Source: Levilactobacillus humaensis (GTDB lineage Bacteria; Bacillota; Bacilli; Lactobacillales; Lactobacillaceae). Taken from it: 64,000 nt of DNA. Position numbers and translations under genes: made by a program. The notes beneath the pieces were generated by a model that saw only the letters and a list, made by a program, of their open reading frames with translations, was not told the origin of the DNA and made no database searches. Positions 9,701 to 17,358 of this stretch are shown here, one piece after another. Within the stretch, counting starts at the first letter, position 1, and every line of letters starts with the position of its first letter. The stretch is from assembly GCF_024345185.1 (NCBI RefSeq), contig NZ_BROB01000010.1, positions 35,615 to 99,614 of the forward strand, given 5' to 3'.

Positions 9701-9881
9701 ATTGCTTCTGATCAACAGATTCTGTTCCCGGTGTGTCGTCGGCCGCCTTGGCAGTCTGTGTTGCCTGTGGTCCAGCAATCATCCCCACTGCCAAACTCGC
9801 GACGGTAACACCCGCAACCAGCCAGCCTTTATGTGATTTGTACATCTTATAATGTGTCTTACGCTCAAAGTCTCTTATCAT
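6738..9881 (-). CDS. Large LPQTxE-anchored adhesin with leucine-rich repeats and mucin-binding-like domains
   Basis: 1,047 residues. The start has GAGGAGGG at good spacing. The signal peptide is of the KxYKxGKxW type (KMYKSHKGW, then VAGVTVASLAVGMIAG; cleaved near AKA-ADD). A Thr/Pro/Gln-rich spacer runs to about residue 150. Residues about 310-410 carry internalin-like leucine-rich repeats (LQTLYLYPD, LKNLQHVTI, ITDISPLA). MucBP-like segments follow (ATVTVKDATTGKTI near 730; a MUB-like domain near 800-950). A Pro/Lys/Gly-rich stalk leads to LPQTSE, a hydrophobic helix and RKRDF. The likely role is adhesion to host or plant surfaces (inference). The sortase is the next gene downstream. Confidence 0.88.
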   Translation of the reverse strand: MIRDFERKTHYKMYKSHKGWLVAGVTVASLAVGMIAGPQATQTAKAADDTPGTESVDQKQSTSDQQKVSLKTTAVPTPSKTTTEKAPAPVPQAPQNEETTSQTTDSPDKGEKKPAARVTTPEVENLDVSAEQTQTAPKTNVQTGVTVQDPTNLTDKVSGQPVFNVSKTDQLQYTYDHTVYDQAAGKWLNTDLRAIDGYSSDYQVPGSAYSWIGKRYADSIAQDAKGVNPQAKYPDGTFRYYIDQWLPDGALQFLLWQNNFSKEYATFADFRNNFTKAQLAAVTSIVTDEKLQSENGNGVTPTSYYSALMGMHTLEGLQNATNLQTLYLYPDPMVSMNNLGTGLKNGNLWDIRALSELKNLQHVTITMSSVNDISALGNKDSLISADLGYNQITDISPLATDKNLDISKVGLNDQHVLLTPITISNKVGKDQSTTPSEDLAYVTPSFIIKDLTSSNLPIKGFDNPDKTLYPCLFPSSADAGNVNDNTLSWYNLQKDSTNTDYGSLSTIWSDPNSSFAGYIIQPYDLAENVSDLNVNIQLLQADGQQLTLAPSTLISGEIGSTVDVQQNATVMTFLNQEISKGYTFLGILDGTGLYSDYLADNGKAKPQSWTTTLDQDSKSWTILLYKDVMPWNLSVVYGVQNADGTVTQLTNADGTPMTDSHNGTSDEQLVLSSYQKDLPDYVYTSAQTSVDDGQSWTDISQDTNVPFAGPKQMLLMVYKKAAHATVTVKDATTGKTIQVLDDQSNPELKGALGTTSTFDSATVINPALAKGYTLVSDTTKKADGTSAITFTDDPSASLDYTITLAHAFKTATKVVHEQINYQNAQQQSVADPVSKTISFATVTDQVTNEALTYWKADTTADTELSTTGQPTDSSWAAYKDGDAVAFDAVADPAVSGMHVKATTDAANDLTQTTAQSVTPESTDLAVVVTYAPNVTAGGNGDNGGGTVTPPKEPDKPSTGAKGAQVKPDKKPSKPGKPGTNGQEPVKTPDVVAGGQGAKVQNLATASKQAQRTELPQTSEKSAHGFVLLGLMLLSLLAGLFGFRKRDF

Positions 9882-9967
9882 TGGTCCCTCCTCAAAATAT
9901 GACCAAATAACAACCTAACAGCGAACAAATCCTCGTTATTAATGCGAAAGTTATCCTGTTACTATCC

Positions 9968-9996
9968 AGTATAGTCAAGTTGTGAGAAACAATCAA
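9968..9996 (-). promoter_or_regulatory. Promoter of the large adhesin gene
   Basis: Minus strand: TTGATT, a 17-base spacer, then TATACT, about 85 bases upstream of the start codon. Confidence 0.65.
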
Positions 9997-10270
9997 CGTC
10001 CTACATCTTTGGAGGGAATAAAGATTTTTATGAGCAATTACATCCGTTGGTCTATCAATGATTGTACCAACTTATTTCACAATTTTATTTTGATATATAT
10101 TCTTGTGAAAGCCCTTCATAAGCGTTTCATCGTACACGATCTGAACGACTTTTCATCAATTTTGGAGACACCTCAATTGCTTTAAAAATGGGCGTCTAGA
10201 ATACTATTCCTACCTCACAGAATGTGGCTTCGTCATATCAAAGTGCGCTCATCACCAAAAAAAACGGCAC
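9997..10270. other. Intergenic region without a supported gene
   Basis: Lies between the adhesin promoter and the rpmE2 terminator. A 67-residue plus-strand frame at 9982-10185 has no ribosome binding site and overlaps the promoter, so I do not call it. Confidence 0.5.
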
Positions 10271-10300
10271 AAAAAAACCGGCGACAATCAAGCCACCGGC
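10271..10300 (-). terminator. Terminator of rpmE2
   Basis: An 8-bp GC-rich stem (CCGGTGGC / GTCGCCGG) followed by seven T on the minus strand. Confidence 0.85.
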
Positions 10301-10321
10301 GACAAATCATATTTTTTATAA

Positions 10322-10573
10322 TTAGTCGTTTGATAAACCATACTTCTTGTTGAAACGGTCCACGGCACCATCGGCCTGAGTAAACTTTTGCTTACCAGTG
10401 TAGAATGGGTGTGAATCTGAAGAAATTTCGACACGGATCAATGGGTAGGTGTTACCATCTTCCCATTCAACCGTTTCGTCAGAAGTTGCAGTCGAACCAG
10501 ACAAGAACTTGAAACCAGTACTTGAGTCTTGGAAGACAACTTCATGGTAATCTGGATGAATTCCTTGCTTCAT
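10322..10573 (-). CDS. rpmE2: Ribosomal protein L31 type B
   Basis: 83 residues starting [18 protein letters not shown], the typical start of bacterial L31. ATG 10573 is used because AAAGGAG precedes it. The four zinc-binding cysteines of type A L31 are absent, so this is the zinc-independent type B form. C-terminal [14 protein letters not shown] and RFNKKYGL are family hallmarks. The gene follows murA on the same strand, a common arrangement in lactobacilli. Confidence 0.95.
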   Translation of the reverse strand: MKQGIHPDYHEVVFQDSSTGFKFLSGSTATSDETVEWEDGNTYPLIRVEISSDSHPFYTGKQKFTQADGAVDRFNKKYGLSND

Positions 10574-10673
10574 AATGTATTTCGCTCCTTTGCCCTGGTC
10601 CATTGACTGAACCAGAGATTGATTTAATCGTCAACCGTTGAATTATACCATGAATTTCGATACTCATCAATGA

Positions 10674-11963
10674 CTAATCTTGGCCGTTTTCCACCAAACT
10701 GGCGTCGCCAACAATTTCGACATCCGCATTTAAGGCGGTGAGCTTCCCCGCAATCCGGTCATAGCCCCGTAAGATGTTGTCAGCATGGGTGATCACGGTG
10801 TCCCCGTCGGCCATCAAACCGGCGATAACTAACGCGGCGCCGGCCCGGATTTCTCCAGCCTGAACCTCGCTGCCTACCAGTTCCGTCGAAGGATCAACCA
10901 CAATGGTGTCATCCTCCGAGCGAATGCTGGCACCCATCTTCCGCAATTCGGAGATGTGCTTGATGCGTTTGGGATAGATCGTATCGATCACCACGCTACT
11001 CCCGGAAGCCCGGAACAACAGCGGTGTTAAGGGCTGCTGAAGATCCGTAGCGAAACCTGGAAATGGCATCGTTTTAATCTTAATTGGTTTTAAATTATCG
11101 GTATGTGGCACGTAGATGCTGTCTTCGTTAATCTCTAACGGCACACCCATCTCGATCATCTTGGCGGTAAAAGCCTCCAAGTGTTCTGGGATCACGTTCT
11201 TAATCGTGATCCCATCCCCAACGGCCGCTGCCATTGACAGGTAAGTGCCGGCTTCGATCCGGTCAGGGATAATCGTGTGGGTATTCATTGCCCGCAACGT
11301 TGGCACCCCTTCGATCCGGATGACGTCGGTCCCGGCACCCCGGACATGCGCCCCCATGTTGTTCAGGAAGGTGGCGATGTCGATGATTTCTGGTTCCTTG
11401 GCGGCATTTTCAATCACTGTCGTCCCGACGGCCTTAACGGCTGCCAAGATGGAATTGATTGTGGCCCCGACGGAAACCATGTCGAGAAAGATCGTGGCCC
11501 CGTGCAACCCGGTTGGTCCGGTGGTAATCCGCACAGTTCCGTCCTCTTCTTCCACATTGGCACCCAAGGCTTCGAAGGCCTTGATGTGCTGGTCAATCGG
11601 CCGTGGGCCAATATTGTCACCACCAGGGAAACTCAGCGTGGCCCGTTGGAACCGCCCCAACAAGGACCCCATAAAATAATAAGATGCGCGCAAGCTCTTG
11701 ATAGCCTTACTTGGTAGTGGTGCTTCAACAATTTCAGTTGGATCGATAGTCAGCACGCCATCCTCGAAGGTGGAGTGCACGTTCATTGATTTCAAAATTA
11801 ACATTAAGTTGTGAACATCCAGAATATCCGGCACCATATCAAAACGAACCGGTGTATCAGCGAGAATTGCTGCCGGAATTAAAGCTACGGTACTATTTTT
11901 AGCGCCGCCGATCGTTACTTCTCCAGAGAGACGTCGGCCGCCATGAATTATCATTTTTTTCAT
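10674..11963 (-). CDS. murA: UDP-N-acetylglucosamine 1-carboxyvinyltransferase with Asp in place of the catalytic Cys
   Basis: Transfers enolpyruvate from PEP to UDP-GlcNAc, the first committed step of peptidoglycan synthesis in the cytoplasm. 429 residues, normal length, start MKKMIIHGG with GAGG upstream. GGAKNS (Lys22) and RASYYFMG are conserved. The mobile loop reads [14 protein letters not shown]: residue 116, which aligns with E. coli Cys115, is Asp (codon GAC at 11616-11618). In characterised MurA proteins this change keeps activity and prevents fosfomycin alkylation. Firmicutes often have two murA copies; this one neighbours rpmE2 as in other lactobacilli. Confidence 0.95.
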   Translation of the reverse strand: MKKMIIHGGRRLSGEVTIGGAKNSTVALIPAAILADTPVRFDMVPDILDVHNLMLILKSMNVHSTFEDGVLTIDPTEIVEAPLPSKAIKSLRASYYFMGSLLGRFQRATLSFPGGDNIGPRPIDQHIKAFEALGANVEEEDGTVRITTGPTGLHGATIFLDMVSVGATINSILAAVKAVGTTVIENAAKEPEIIDIATFLNNMGAHVRGAGTDVIRIEGVPTLRAMNTHTIIPDRIEAGTYLSMAAAVGDGITIKNVIPEHLEAFTAKMIEMGVPLEINEDSIYVPHTDNLKPIKIKTMPFPGFATDLQQPLTPLLFRASGSSVVIDTIYPKRIKHISELRKMGASIRSEDDTIVVDPSTELVGSEVQAGEIRAGAALVIAGLMADGDTVITHADNILRGYDRIAGKLTALNADVEIVGDASLVENGQD

Positions 11964-12091
11964 TATGAAGCGATCCTCACTTATTCTAACTTCCATTATA
12001 ATTCCATACAGTCAGATACCATGATAAATAAATCGGCGGTAAAAGACAACTGTTTCACGGTATTTCGGGCAAAATGTAATATTTGCCTCCC

Positions 12092-12628
12092 TTATAAGGG
12101 GGTCGTACGCAAGTTATCCAGGTTACGAGCCAAAATGGTGTCGATAATAATCTGGGTCATTTCATGGGGAGATTCGACCATGCCGCCCTTCACCCAGGTC
12201 TTCAACACGCTCTGAATACCGGCACCAATATAGGCACCCTGATAAGCCGTAATCTCTGGTGGTCGGGATCCGCTCTGGTTCATCAGCTCCTGCATCCGAT
12301 CCAGAACTTTGGTCTTCCCTTCTACAAAGACTAAGTTACTAAGCTTCTTATCCCGGTAGAAGGCCGTCAATAGATGTTCTAGGGCCTTGCTAGGGGTCGA
12401 CTCCTGAAATGGCTGTAGCGACGCCACAAAGGCCTTCTCGATGCTAGCCACGCAGTCGTAAACGTCCGTGTAGTAGCGATAAAAGGTCGTGCGATTCACG
12501 TCCGCCAGTTCACAGACCGCCGTCACGGAGATGGCTGTAATCGGTTGATTCTCCAATAACGACAGGACCGTCTCCTGAATGACGCGCTGGGTATATTGTG
12601 CGCGTCGATTATTCTTAACGCCAACCAT
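12092..12628 (-). CDS. TetR/AcrR-family transcriptional regulator
   Basis: 178 residues. The N-terminal helix-turn-helix spans about residues 10-55 (RVIQETVLSLL, then ITAISVTAVCELADVNRTTFYRYY, the classic TetR recognition helix). The C-terminal part resembles the lactobacillal TetR_C type. AGGAG lies 8 bases before ATG 12628. It is divergent from the ABC transporter gene at 13583, with three structured repeats between them, so control of that transporter is plausible. An inverted repeat overlapping the transporter's -35 could be its operator (inference). Confidence 0.88.
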   Translation of the reverse strand: MVGVKNNRRAQYTQRVIQETVLSLLENQPITAISVTAVCELADVNRTTFYRYYTDVYDCVASIEKAFVASLQPFQESTPSKALEHLLTAFYRDKKLSNLVFVEGKTKVLDRMQELMNQSGSRPPEITAYQGAYIGAGIQSVLKTWVKGGMVESPHEMTQIIIDTILARNLDNLRTTPL

Positions 12629-12655
12629 CCTTCACACTCCTAAACTCTCAAGTCT

Positions 12656-12837
12656 GCCGCCGCGGGTGGTCAGGGACGCCATCCTGTGGGGCACGGTCGA
12701 AGCCAAAGAACGGTCTTCAACCTCGCCTCCAAGCCCCACCAAAACCGTGGGTCTTGCAGACGTCCCGTGCTGTAACCCCGGAAGAACACCGGGCTAACAC
12801 CACCGACACAGGATTCTGCCCTAACCACCCACGGCTA
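12656..12837 (-). repeat. Structured repeat, subfamily B (copy B1)
   Basis: A roughly 180-bp imperfect palindrome. The outer stem pairs GGGTGGT..AGGG with CCCT..ACCACCC and continues into CCTGTG/CACAGG. Internal hairpins: GTCGAAG/CTTCAAC (with CCAAAGAACGGT between), CAAGCCCCAC/GTGGGTCTTG, and a CCCGG/CCGGG hairpin. Orientation is defined by GGTGGTGTTA running 5' to 3'. Confidence 0.85.
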
Positions 12838-12895
12838 ACTTATCGGAACGTCTTTCCCGACAGCACGTATATTCTAAAACATGCATAACCAACCC

Positions 12896-13074
12896 AGCCA
12901 CAGACAAACAGGGGTGGAACCCCGTGTCGGTGGTGTTAGGTTGGCGAACTTTCCAACCTTACAGCAGGGGACGCTTTGAAGACCACAATCTTAGACCTTC
13001 AAAACGACTTCGAAGACCGCTCTTTAGCTTCGAACGGACCCCACAAGGTGGAATCCCCCGGTTGTCTCCGGCTA
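12896..13074 (+). repeat. Structured repeat, subfamily B (copy B2, diverged)
   Basis: Shares GTGTCGGTGGTGTTAGG, a TTGG..CCAA apical hairpin, CTTTGAAGAC and CTTCGAAGACCGCTCTTTAGC with the other B copies. The central hairpin arm is degenerate. The ends still pair: AGCC, GACAA and GGGG with CCCC, TTGTC and GGCT. Confidence 0.75.
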
Positions 13075-13140
13075 GTACTTCATAATCTTAAAACTTCGGA
13101 TATCTAAATCATGACACCTCATCACCTACTAATTTTCAAT

Positions 13141-13319
13141 AGCTGGTGATGGTTCGGGACGGAGTCCTGTGTCGGTGGTGTTAGGTCGGCGATTTGCCGG
13201 CCTTACAGCACGGGACGTCTTCAAGACCCACGGACTTTGTGGGGCTTGGAGGCGAGACCGAAGACCGCCTTTTGGCTTCGGCCGTGCCCCACAGGATGGA
13301 GACCCGAGCCACCACCGGC
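13141..13319 (+). repeat. Structured repeat, subfamily B (copy B3)
   Basis: A full copy about 65 bases after B2. TCCTGTG pairs with CACAGGA and the outer GGTtCGGG with CCCGaGCC. The apical hairpin is GTCGGC..GCCGGC, the central hairpin TTCAAGACCCACG/GTGGGGCTTGG, and the side hairpin CCGAAGACC..GGCTTCGG. Confidence 0.85.
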
Positions 13320-13441
13320 GATCACGAAAACTTTCAGGTGAGATTACGTGCCGTTAGGCAGCTGGTCTGGTAAAGTAATAGCCGACAGTTAGCCGGGCAC
13401 CCGCCATGTTTGCAACACCCTGTTGAAATGTGTTGCATTCA

Positions 13442-13472
13442 CAACAGTTCTGTTGACATTGGCGGTTGCCAA
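13442..13472 (+). promoter_or_regulatory. Promoter region and candidate operators of the ABC transporter
   Basis: TTGACA at 13453-13458 lies inside the inverted repeat CAACAG-TT-CTGTTG (13442-13455) and is followed at once by TTGGC-GGTT-GCCAA (13459-13472). A well-spaced -10 is not clear; TACAAT is 21 bases on, and CTGACA..TATAAG is an alternative pair. The repeats would suit repressor binding, for example by the TetR protein. Confidence 0.5.
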
Positions 13473-13582
13473 CTGACAGTACAATTTTTATGATATAAGA
13501 CACAGTGTTGCAGTAATGACAATTTTACCAGAAAAAGCCCTGTAACACCAACACTAGTCAAATAATGAAAGGATTATTTCGA

Positions 13583-15913
13583 ATGCTGGAACTCAAACAT
13601 ATTAAAAAATATTACTACGTGGGGGATTCCGTCACCAAGGCACTTGATGACGTCTCCGTCGCCTTCCGTTCCCAGGAGTTCGTGGCCATTCTCGGACCTA
13701 GTGGTTCCGGGAAGACCACCATGCTGAATGGTATTGGTGGCTTAGACATCTACGACTCCGGTGATCTTGCCATCGAAGGGAAATCCACCAAGGACTTCTC
13801 CGCTTCCGATTGGGATGCCTACCGAAACAATTCCGTCGGGTTCATCTTCCAAAGCTATAACATTATCGGTCACCTCAGTATCCTCGATAACGTGGAAATG
13901 GGGATGACACTGAGTGGTGTACCTAACGCCGAGAAGAAGGAAAAGGCCCGCAAGGCTCTCGACCGGGTTGGCCTGACGCCTCACATTAATAAGAAACCCA
14001 ACCAACTTTCCGGGGGTCAACTTCAACGGGTCGCTATCGCGCGAGCCATTGCCAACGAACCCGAAATTCTTTTGTGTGACGAACCCACCGGTGCCCTCGA
14101 TACCGAGACCAGTGAAGAAATCATGCAACTGATCAAGGAACTTTCCGCAGAGCGCCTGGTGATCATGGTCACCCATAACCCTGACCTGGCTCACCAATAT
14201 GCGGACCGGATCATCGAATTTGCCGATGGGAAGATTCAACACGACTCGAACCCTTACGACGACCATGCCGATGCCGAACAATTCAAATTAAAAAAGACCA
14301 AGATGACCTTCTGGACGGCCTTGAAGCTATCCTTTAACAACATCCGAACCAAGAAGGGTCGGACCGCGTTAACGGCCTTCGCCTCCAGTATTGGGATCAT
14401 CGGCATCGCCGTGGTCTTGGCGTTATCCAACGGTTTCCAAACACAAATCAACAAGACTCAGGCCAACACACTGGCTCAGTTCCCCGTCACCATTTCACAG
14501 ACGGCGACGAGTACCACGGGAGCTCAGAACAGTAATGACAAGGTCAAGTCGTCTAACGCCAAGCAAGTCACGGCTAAGGTCAGTGACCAAGATAAGGCAA
14601 CTCATACCAACAAGCTTACCAAGGATTACTTAAACTATGTTAAAAAACTCGATCCAAAATTAAGTAAGAACGTCACTTACACCTACTCCACTGGGATGAA
14701 CCTCCTGCGGCAAGTCGATGGCAAGACCAAGACGGTCTCCTTCTCCAACGCCGACAGCAACAATAACTCCGGTGCCATGCAGGCCGCGATGTCCGCCTCA
14801 ACTGGAGTCGGCGGTTCCGTTTATCCCAGTGCTAATGATGGCGGCTTAAACTTCCTGAAGAAACACTACAAGCTCGTTTCCGGAAGCTATCCTAAGAAGG
14901 CCACCGATGTCATCCTGATCGTCGATCGCGATGGGTCAACCAACATCAATGCCCTGAAGAACTTAGGGTATTCAGTGAAGGCCAACCAAAAGTTTAGCTA
15001 CAACAAGATTGTTGGCACATCGATTAAAATTGTGAACAACAATGACTACTACCAGAGCCTTCCTACTGGAAACTACGTGCCAAATAAGGCCACGAACTCC
15101 CTGTACAACAACAGTAATAACACCACGCTGAAGGTTGCCGGGATCGTGAAGGTGAAGTCCAAGTCTTCCGAAAATGTTTTGGCTTCAGGGATTGCCTACA
15201 GCGACAAGCTCACCCAAGACATTATCCAGAAGAACAAAGATTCCAAGATTGTGAAGGCCCAGAAGAAGGCCAGTGACAACGTGATGACCGGCCAAAGCGT
15301 CGACAGCACCACGAAGAAGTCCCTGGTCAGCTACCTTGGTGGGTCCACCACGCCAGCTAGCATCCTAATCTACCCGAACACCTTCAAGAACAAGGACAAG
15401 GTTCTCTCTTACCTCGACAAGTACAACAAGGGTAAGTCCAAATCGGACAAAGTCATCTATACCGATATGGCCGGTACCGTGTCTGACCTGACCGGTGGCC
15501 TGATGGACGCGATTACCTACGTCCTCGTTGCCTTTGCTGGTATCTCGTTGGTAACCAGTATGATTATGATTGCCATCATCACCTACACGTCAGTTCTCGA
15601 ACGGACCAAGGAAATCGGGATTCTCAAGGCCTTAGGTGCCCGGAAGAAAGATATCACCCGCGTCTTTGATGCCGAAACATTCATTCTTGGGGTTGGTTCC
15701 GGGGTCTTAGGGGTCGTCATTGCCTGGCTCCTGACGTTCCCAATCAACGTCGTTTTGAAGAATATTACCGACCTGAGCAACGTCGCCCACCTCAACCCGG
15801 TTCACGGGATTATCCTGATTATCATCAGTACGGTTCTGACCATGTTGGGTGGCCACATTCCAGCACGGATGGCTGCGAAGAAGGACGCCGCTACGGCCTT
15901 ACGTTCTGAATAA
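13583..15913 (+). CDS. ABC transporter, fused ATPase and FtsX-like permease
   Basis: 776 residues from ATG 13583, which has AGGA nine bases upstream; the in-frame ATG at 13565 lacks a site. ATPase domain at about 1-225: Walker A GPSGSGKT (38-45), signature LSGGQ, Walker B ILLCDEPTGALD, H-loop THN. The permease domain follows: one helix near 265-290, a Lys/Ser/Asn-rich extracellular domain of about 330 residues, then three C-terminal helices (MacB/FtsX fold). Single-gene fusions of this type in lactobacilli often act in peptide or antimicrobial efflux; the substrate is not visible. The TetR gene nearby and the repeats around it set it apart from the housekeeping genes. Confidence 0.9.
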   Translation: MLELKHIKKYYYVGDSVTKALDDVSVAFRSQEFVAILGPSGSGKTTMLNGIGGLDIYDSGDLAIEGKSTKDFSASDWDAYRNNSVGFIFQSYNIIGHLSILDNVEMGMTLSGVPNAEKKEKARKALDRVGLTPHINKKPNQLSGGQLQRVAIARAIANEPEILLCDEPTGALDTETSEEIMQLIKELSAERLVIMVTHNPDLAHQYADRIIEFADGKIQHDSNPYDDHADAEQFKLKKTKMTFWTALKLSFNNIRTKKGRTALTAFASSIGIIGIAVVLALSNGFQTQINKTQANTLAQFPVTISQTATSTTGAQNSNDKVKSSNAKQVTAKVSDQDKATHTNKLTKDYLNYVKKLDPKLSKNVTYTYSTGMNLLRQVDGKTKTVSFSNADSNNNSGAMQAAMSASTGVGGSVYPSANDGGLNFLKKHYKLVSGSYPKKATDVILIVDRDGSTNINALKNLGYSVKANQKFSYNKIVGTSIKIVNNNDYYQSLPTGNYVPNKATNSLYNNSNNTTLKVAGIVKVKSKSSENVLASGIAYSDKLTQDIIQKNKDSKIVKAQKKASDNVMTGQSVDSTTKKSLVSYLGGSTTPASILIYPNTFKNKDKVLSYLDKYNKGKSKSDKVIYTDMAGTVSDLTGGLMDAITYVLVAFAGISLVTSMIMIAIITYTSVLERTKEIGILKALGARKKDITRVFDAETFILGVGSGVLGVVIAWLLTFPINVVLKNITDLSNVAHLNPVHGIILIIISTVLTMLGGHIPARMAAKKDAATALRSE

Positions 15914-15932
15914 TCTCTAAACTAGAATTTCT

Positions 15933-15976
15933 AAAGGGACTGCTAACCTGTGAGTTAGTAGTCCCTTTTGTTTTGG
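15933..15976 (+). terminator. Terminator of the ABC transporter gene
   Basis: AAAGGGACTGCTAAC pairs with GTTAGTAGTCCCTTT, followed by TGTTTT. Confidence 0.92.
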
Positions 15977-15981
15977 AGATC

Positions 15982-16168
15982 GGCAACCGTGGTGGTACTG
16001 GACGCCTTACCGGCCGGCAGCTAGGGGCTGGAACGGTGCGAACACAACTTGAAGCCTCGAAGCCCACGAGTCTTCAAGCTTGGTTTTCTCCTAAGCCAGT
16101 GAGAAGCTCACTCACTGACTAAGGAGAACGACGCGCCTGAGCCCCTATCTGCCGACCTCACGGCTTAG
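15982..16168 (-). repeat. Structured repeat, subfamily C (copy C1)
   Basis: 187 bp, same length as copy C2. The outer stem pairs CGGCAG..AGGGGCT with GAGCCCCT..CTGCCG. The central hairpin TTGAAGCC..GTCTTCAAG matches subfamilies A and B read on the minus strand. A long stem TTCTCCTAAGCCAGTGAG / CTCACTGACTAAGGAGAA follows. It begins 6 bases after the ABC transporter terminator. Confidence 0.85.
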
Positions 16169-16382
16169 GTGGAAGCACCGAAGCAACTTCTATCGACACC
16201 ATTGAAACGAGTAGGATAGTCCTGTTTAAACATTTGGAACCACTGTTCTCCTTCCCCACTAACGATGATTTCGACAATCACTAGACACTGAGACACTCGA
16301 ATATACTGGACAACCTCAATTAGAACGCCGCCAAGCTCTGAATAATTAAGAAACGCAACTTCGTTATTGTCGAGTACTAACC

Positions 16383-16566
16383 TAGCCGGAGGAGGCCAGG
16401 GATGGAGCCGGCCGTGGCGGTGGTGTTAGCCGAGTGCTTTTCTCGGCCTTACACCACGGGCGGCTTTGAAGACTCGCGCCTCTGGCGGGGCTTCAAACCG
16501 AGCGAGAAGCCCACAGGGCTGAAGCGTCCCCACAGCAGGCGGAATCCCTGGCAGCCGCAGGCGGCC
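16383..16566 (+). repeat. Structured repeat, subfamily A (copy A1)
   Basis: Begins TAGCCGGAGGAGGCC and ends GCCGCAGGCGGCC. GCCAGGGAT pairs with ATCCCTGGC; GGTGTTAGCCGAG pairs with CTCGGCCTTACACC around a T-rich loop; TTTGAAG pairs with CTTCAAA; AGCCC pairs with GGGCT. It lies just beyond the alsD terminator. Confidence 0.88.
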
Positions 16567-16583
16567 AATCTAATTCAATCCAT

Positions 16584-16619
16584 AAAAAAACTCGCAGTCC
16601 AAAATGGATTGCGAGTTTT
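16584..16619 (-). terminator. Terminator of the alsS-alsD operon
   Basis: CTCGCAATCC pairs with GGACTGCGAG (one mismatch), with seven T after it on the minus strand. Confidence 0.9.
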
Positions 16620-16632
16620 GAATTCTAAGTCA

Positions 16633-17343
16633 TTAACCCTCGGCCTGATGCAGATCGCCCATGATGTCATCTTGTGAGAAATCATGTTGTTGGTAATCAG
16701 TATCACCGACGGGTAAGTGTTGTTCCAGGGTGTCGAAGATCTGAATCTGAACCTCTCCAGTCACGCGACCGCAACCCAGGAGGTGACCCCCAAAGGTATG
16801 GTCGTCATCCAAGAAGTGGTCGTGATAGCCCCCGACCGCAACGCCGTCAAATATCTGTGGGGAGTAGTATCCCAACAAGGTCCCCTTCACCGTGTCGCGA
16901 GTGAAGATACTCTGGTTCTCAGCGGTTTCAGCCAAGGACTTGAATGGTCGACTGGATTTGGCTACCGCGCGGGTTTTCACATCCGTAAAGGTCCCGGTCA
17001 CCATGATCGAGAAAAATGTATTCGCGCCGTGAGTCAGGGCCAAGACTTGGTCATGGACCTCTTCACGCGTGGCATTTTCCACCGTGAGTAATGGCCGATA
17101 GTCGGCGAAGTGACTGTTGGCAAATGGCAACGTAAAGTCGTCACCAACGACCGTCACTTTCCCCGCGCTGTTAACCTGGTAAGGCTTGCCGTCTAAGATA
17201 ATCAGCTCACCATCCAGGCCTTCACCCGTCCCAATTCCGGTATCCCCGTGGGCCAATAGGGTCCGCATTGGCAAGGTTCCCGTCAATAATCCTGGCACCA
17301 ATAAGGCCAGCGTTCCGTGTTGATATAAGGTTGTTGTCTTCAT
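16633..17343 (-). CDS. alsD: Alpha-acetolactate decarboxylase
   Basis: Converts alpha-acetolactate to acetoin in the cytoplasm. 236 residues, usual length. Family features include YQHGTLALLVPGLLTGTLP near the start, GEGLDGELIILDG, FTLPFA, and the zinc-binding and active-site part GGYHDHFLDDDHTFGGHLLGC. ATG 17343 is preferred over ATG 17349 because AAAGGAA stands 9 bases before it. The gene starts 15 bases after alsS, forming a two-gene acetoin operon. Confidence 0.95.
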   Translation of the reverse strand: MKTTTLYQHGTLALLVPGLLTGTLPMRTLLAHGDTGIGTGEGLDGELIILDGKPYQVNSAGKVTVVGDDFTLPFANSHFADYRPLLTVENATREEVHDQVLALTHGANTFFSIMVTGTFTDVKTRAVAKSSRPFKSLAETAENQSIFTRDTVKGTLLGYYSPQIFDGVAVGGYHDHFLDDDHTFGGHLLGCGRVTGEVQIQIFDTLEQHLPVGDTDYQQHDFSQDDIMGDLHQAEG

Positions 17344-17358
17344 CGTCATGACTTCCTT

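Noticed and set aside
9982..10185. 67-codon plus-strand frame with hydrophobic part
   Set aside because: No ribosome binding site; it overlaps the promoter of the adhesin gene. Possible but not supported.
11245..11717. Long plus-strand frames opposite murA (144 and 146 codons)
   Set aside because: Antisense shadows of a clearly conserved gene; low-complexity composition and no start signals.
12656..13319. CRISPR array
   Set aside because: Repeats are about 180 bp, in mixed orientation, with irregular spacing and no cas genes.
13742..14281. 179-codon minus-strand frame opposite the ABC transporter ATPase
   Set aside because: Overlaps Walker A, signature and Walker B of a conserved ATPase in the other strand.
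16402..16677. Open frames inside repeat elements, here and at 13169-13357, 19677-19862, 20118-20309, 23325-23618, 27566-27772, 35671-35925 and 54134-54362
   Set aside because: They come from the GC-rich palindromes, have no ribosome binding sites, differ in frame between copies and do not encode a shared protein.
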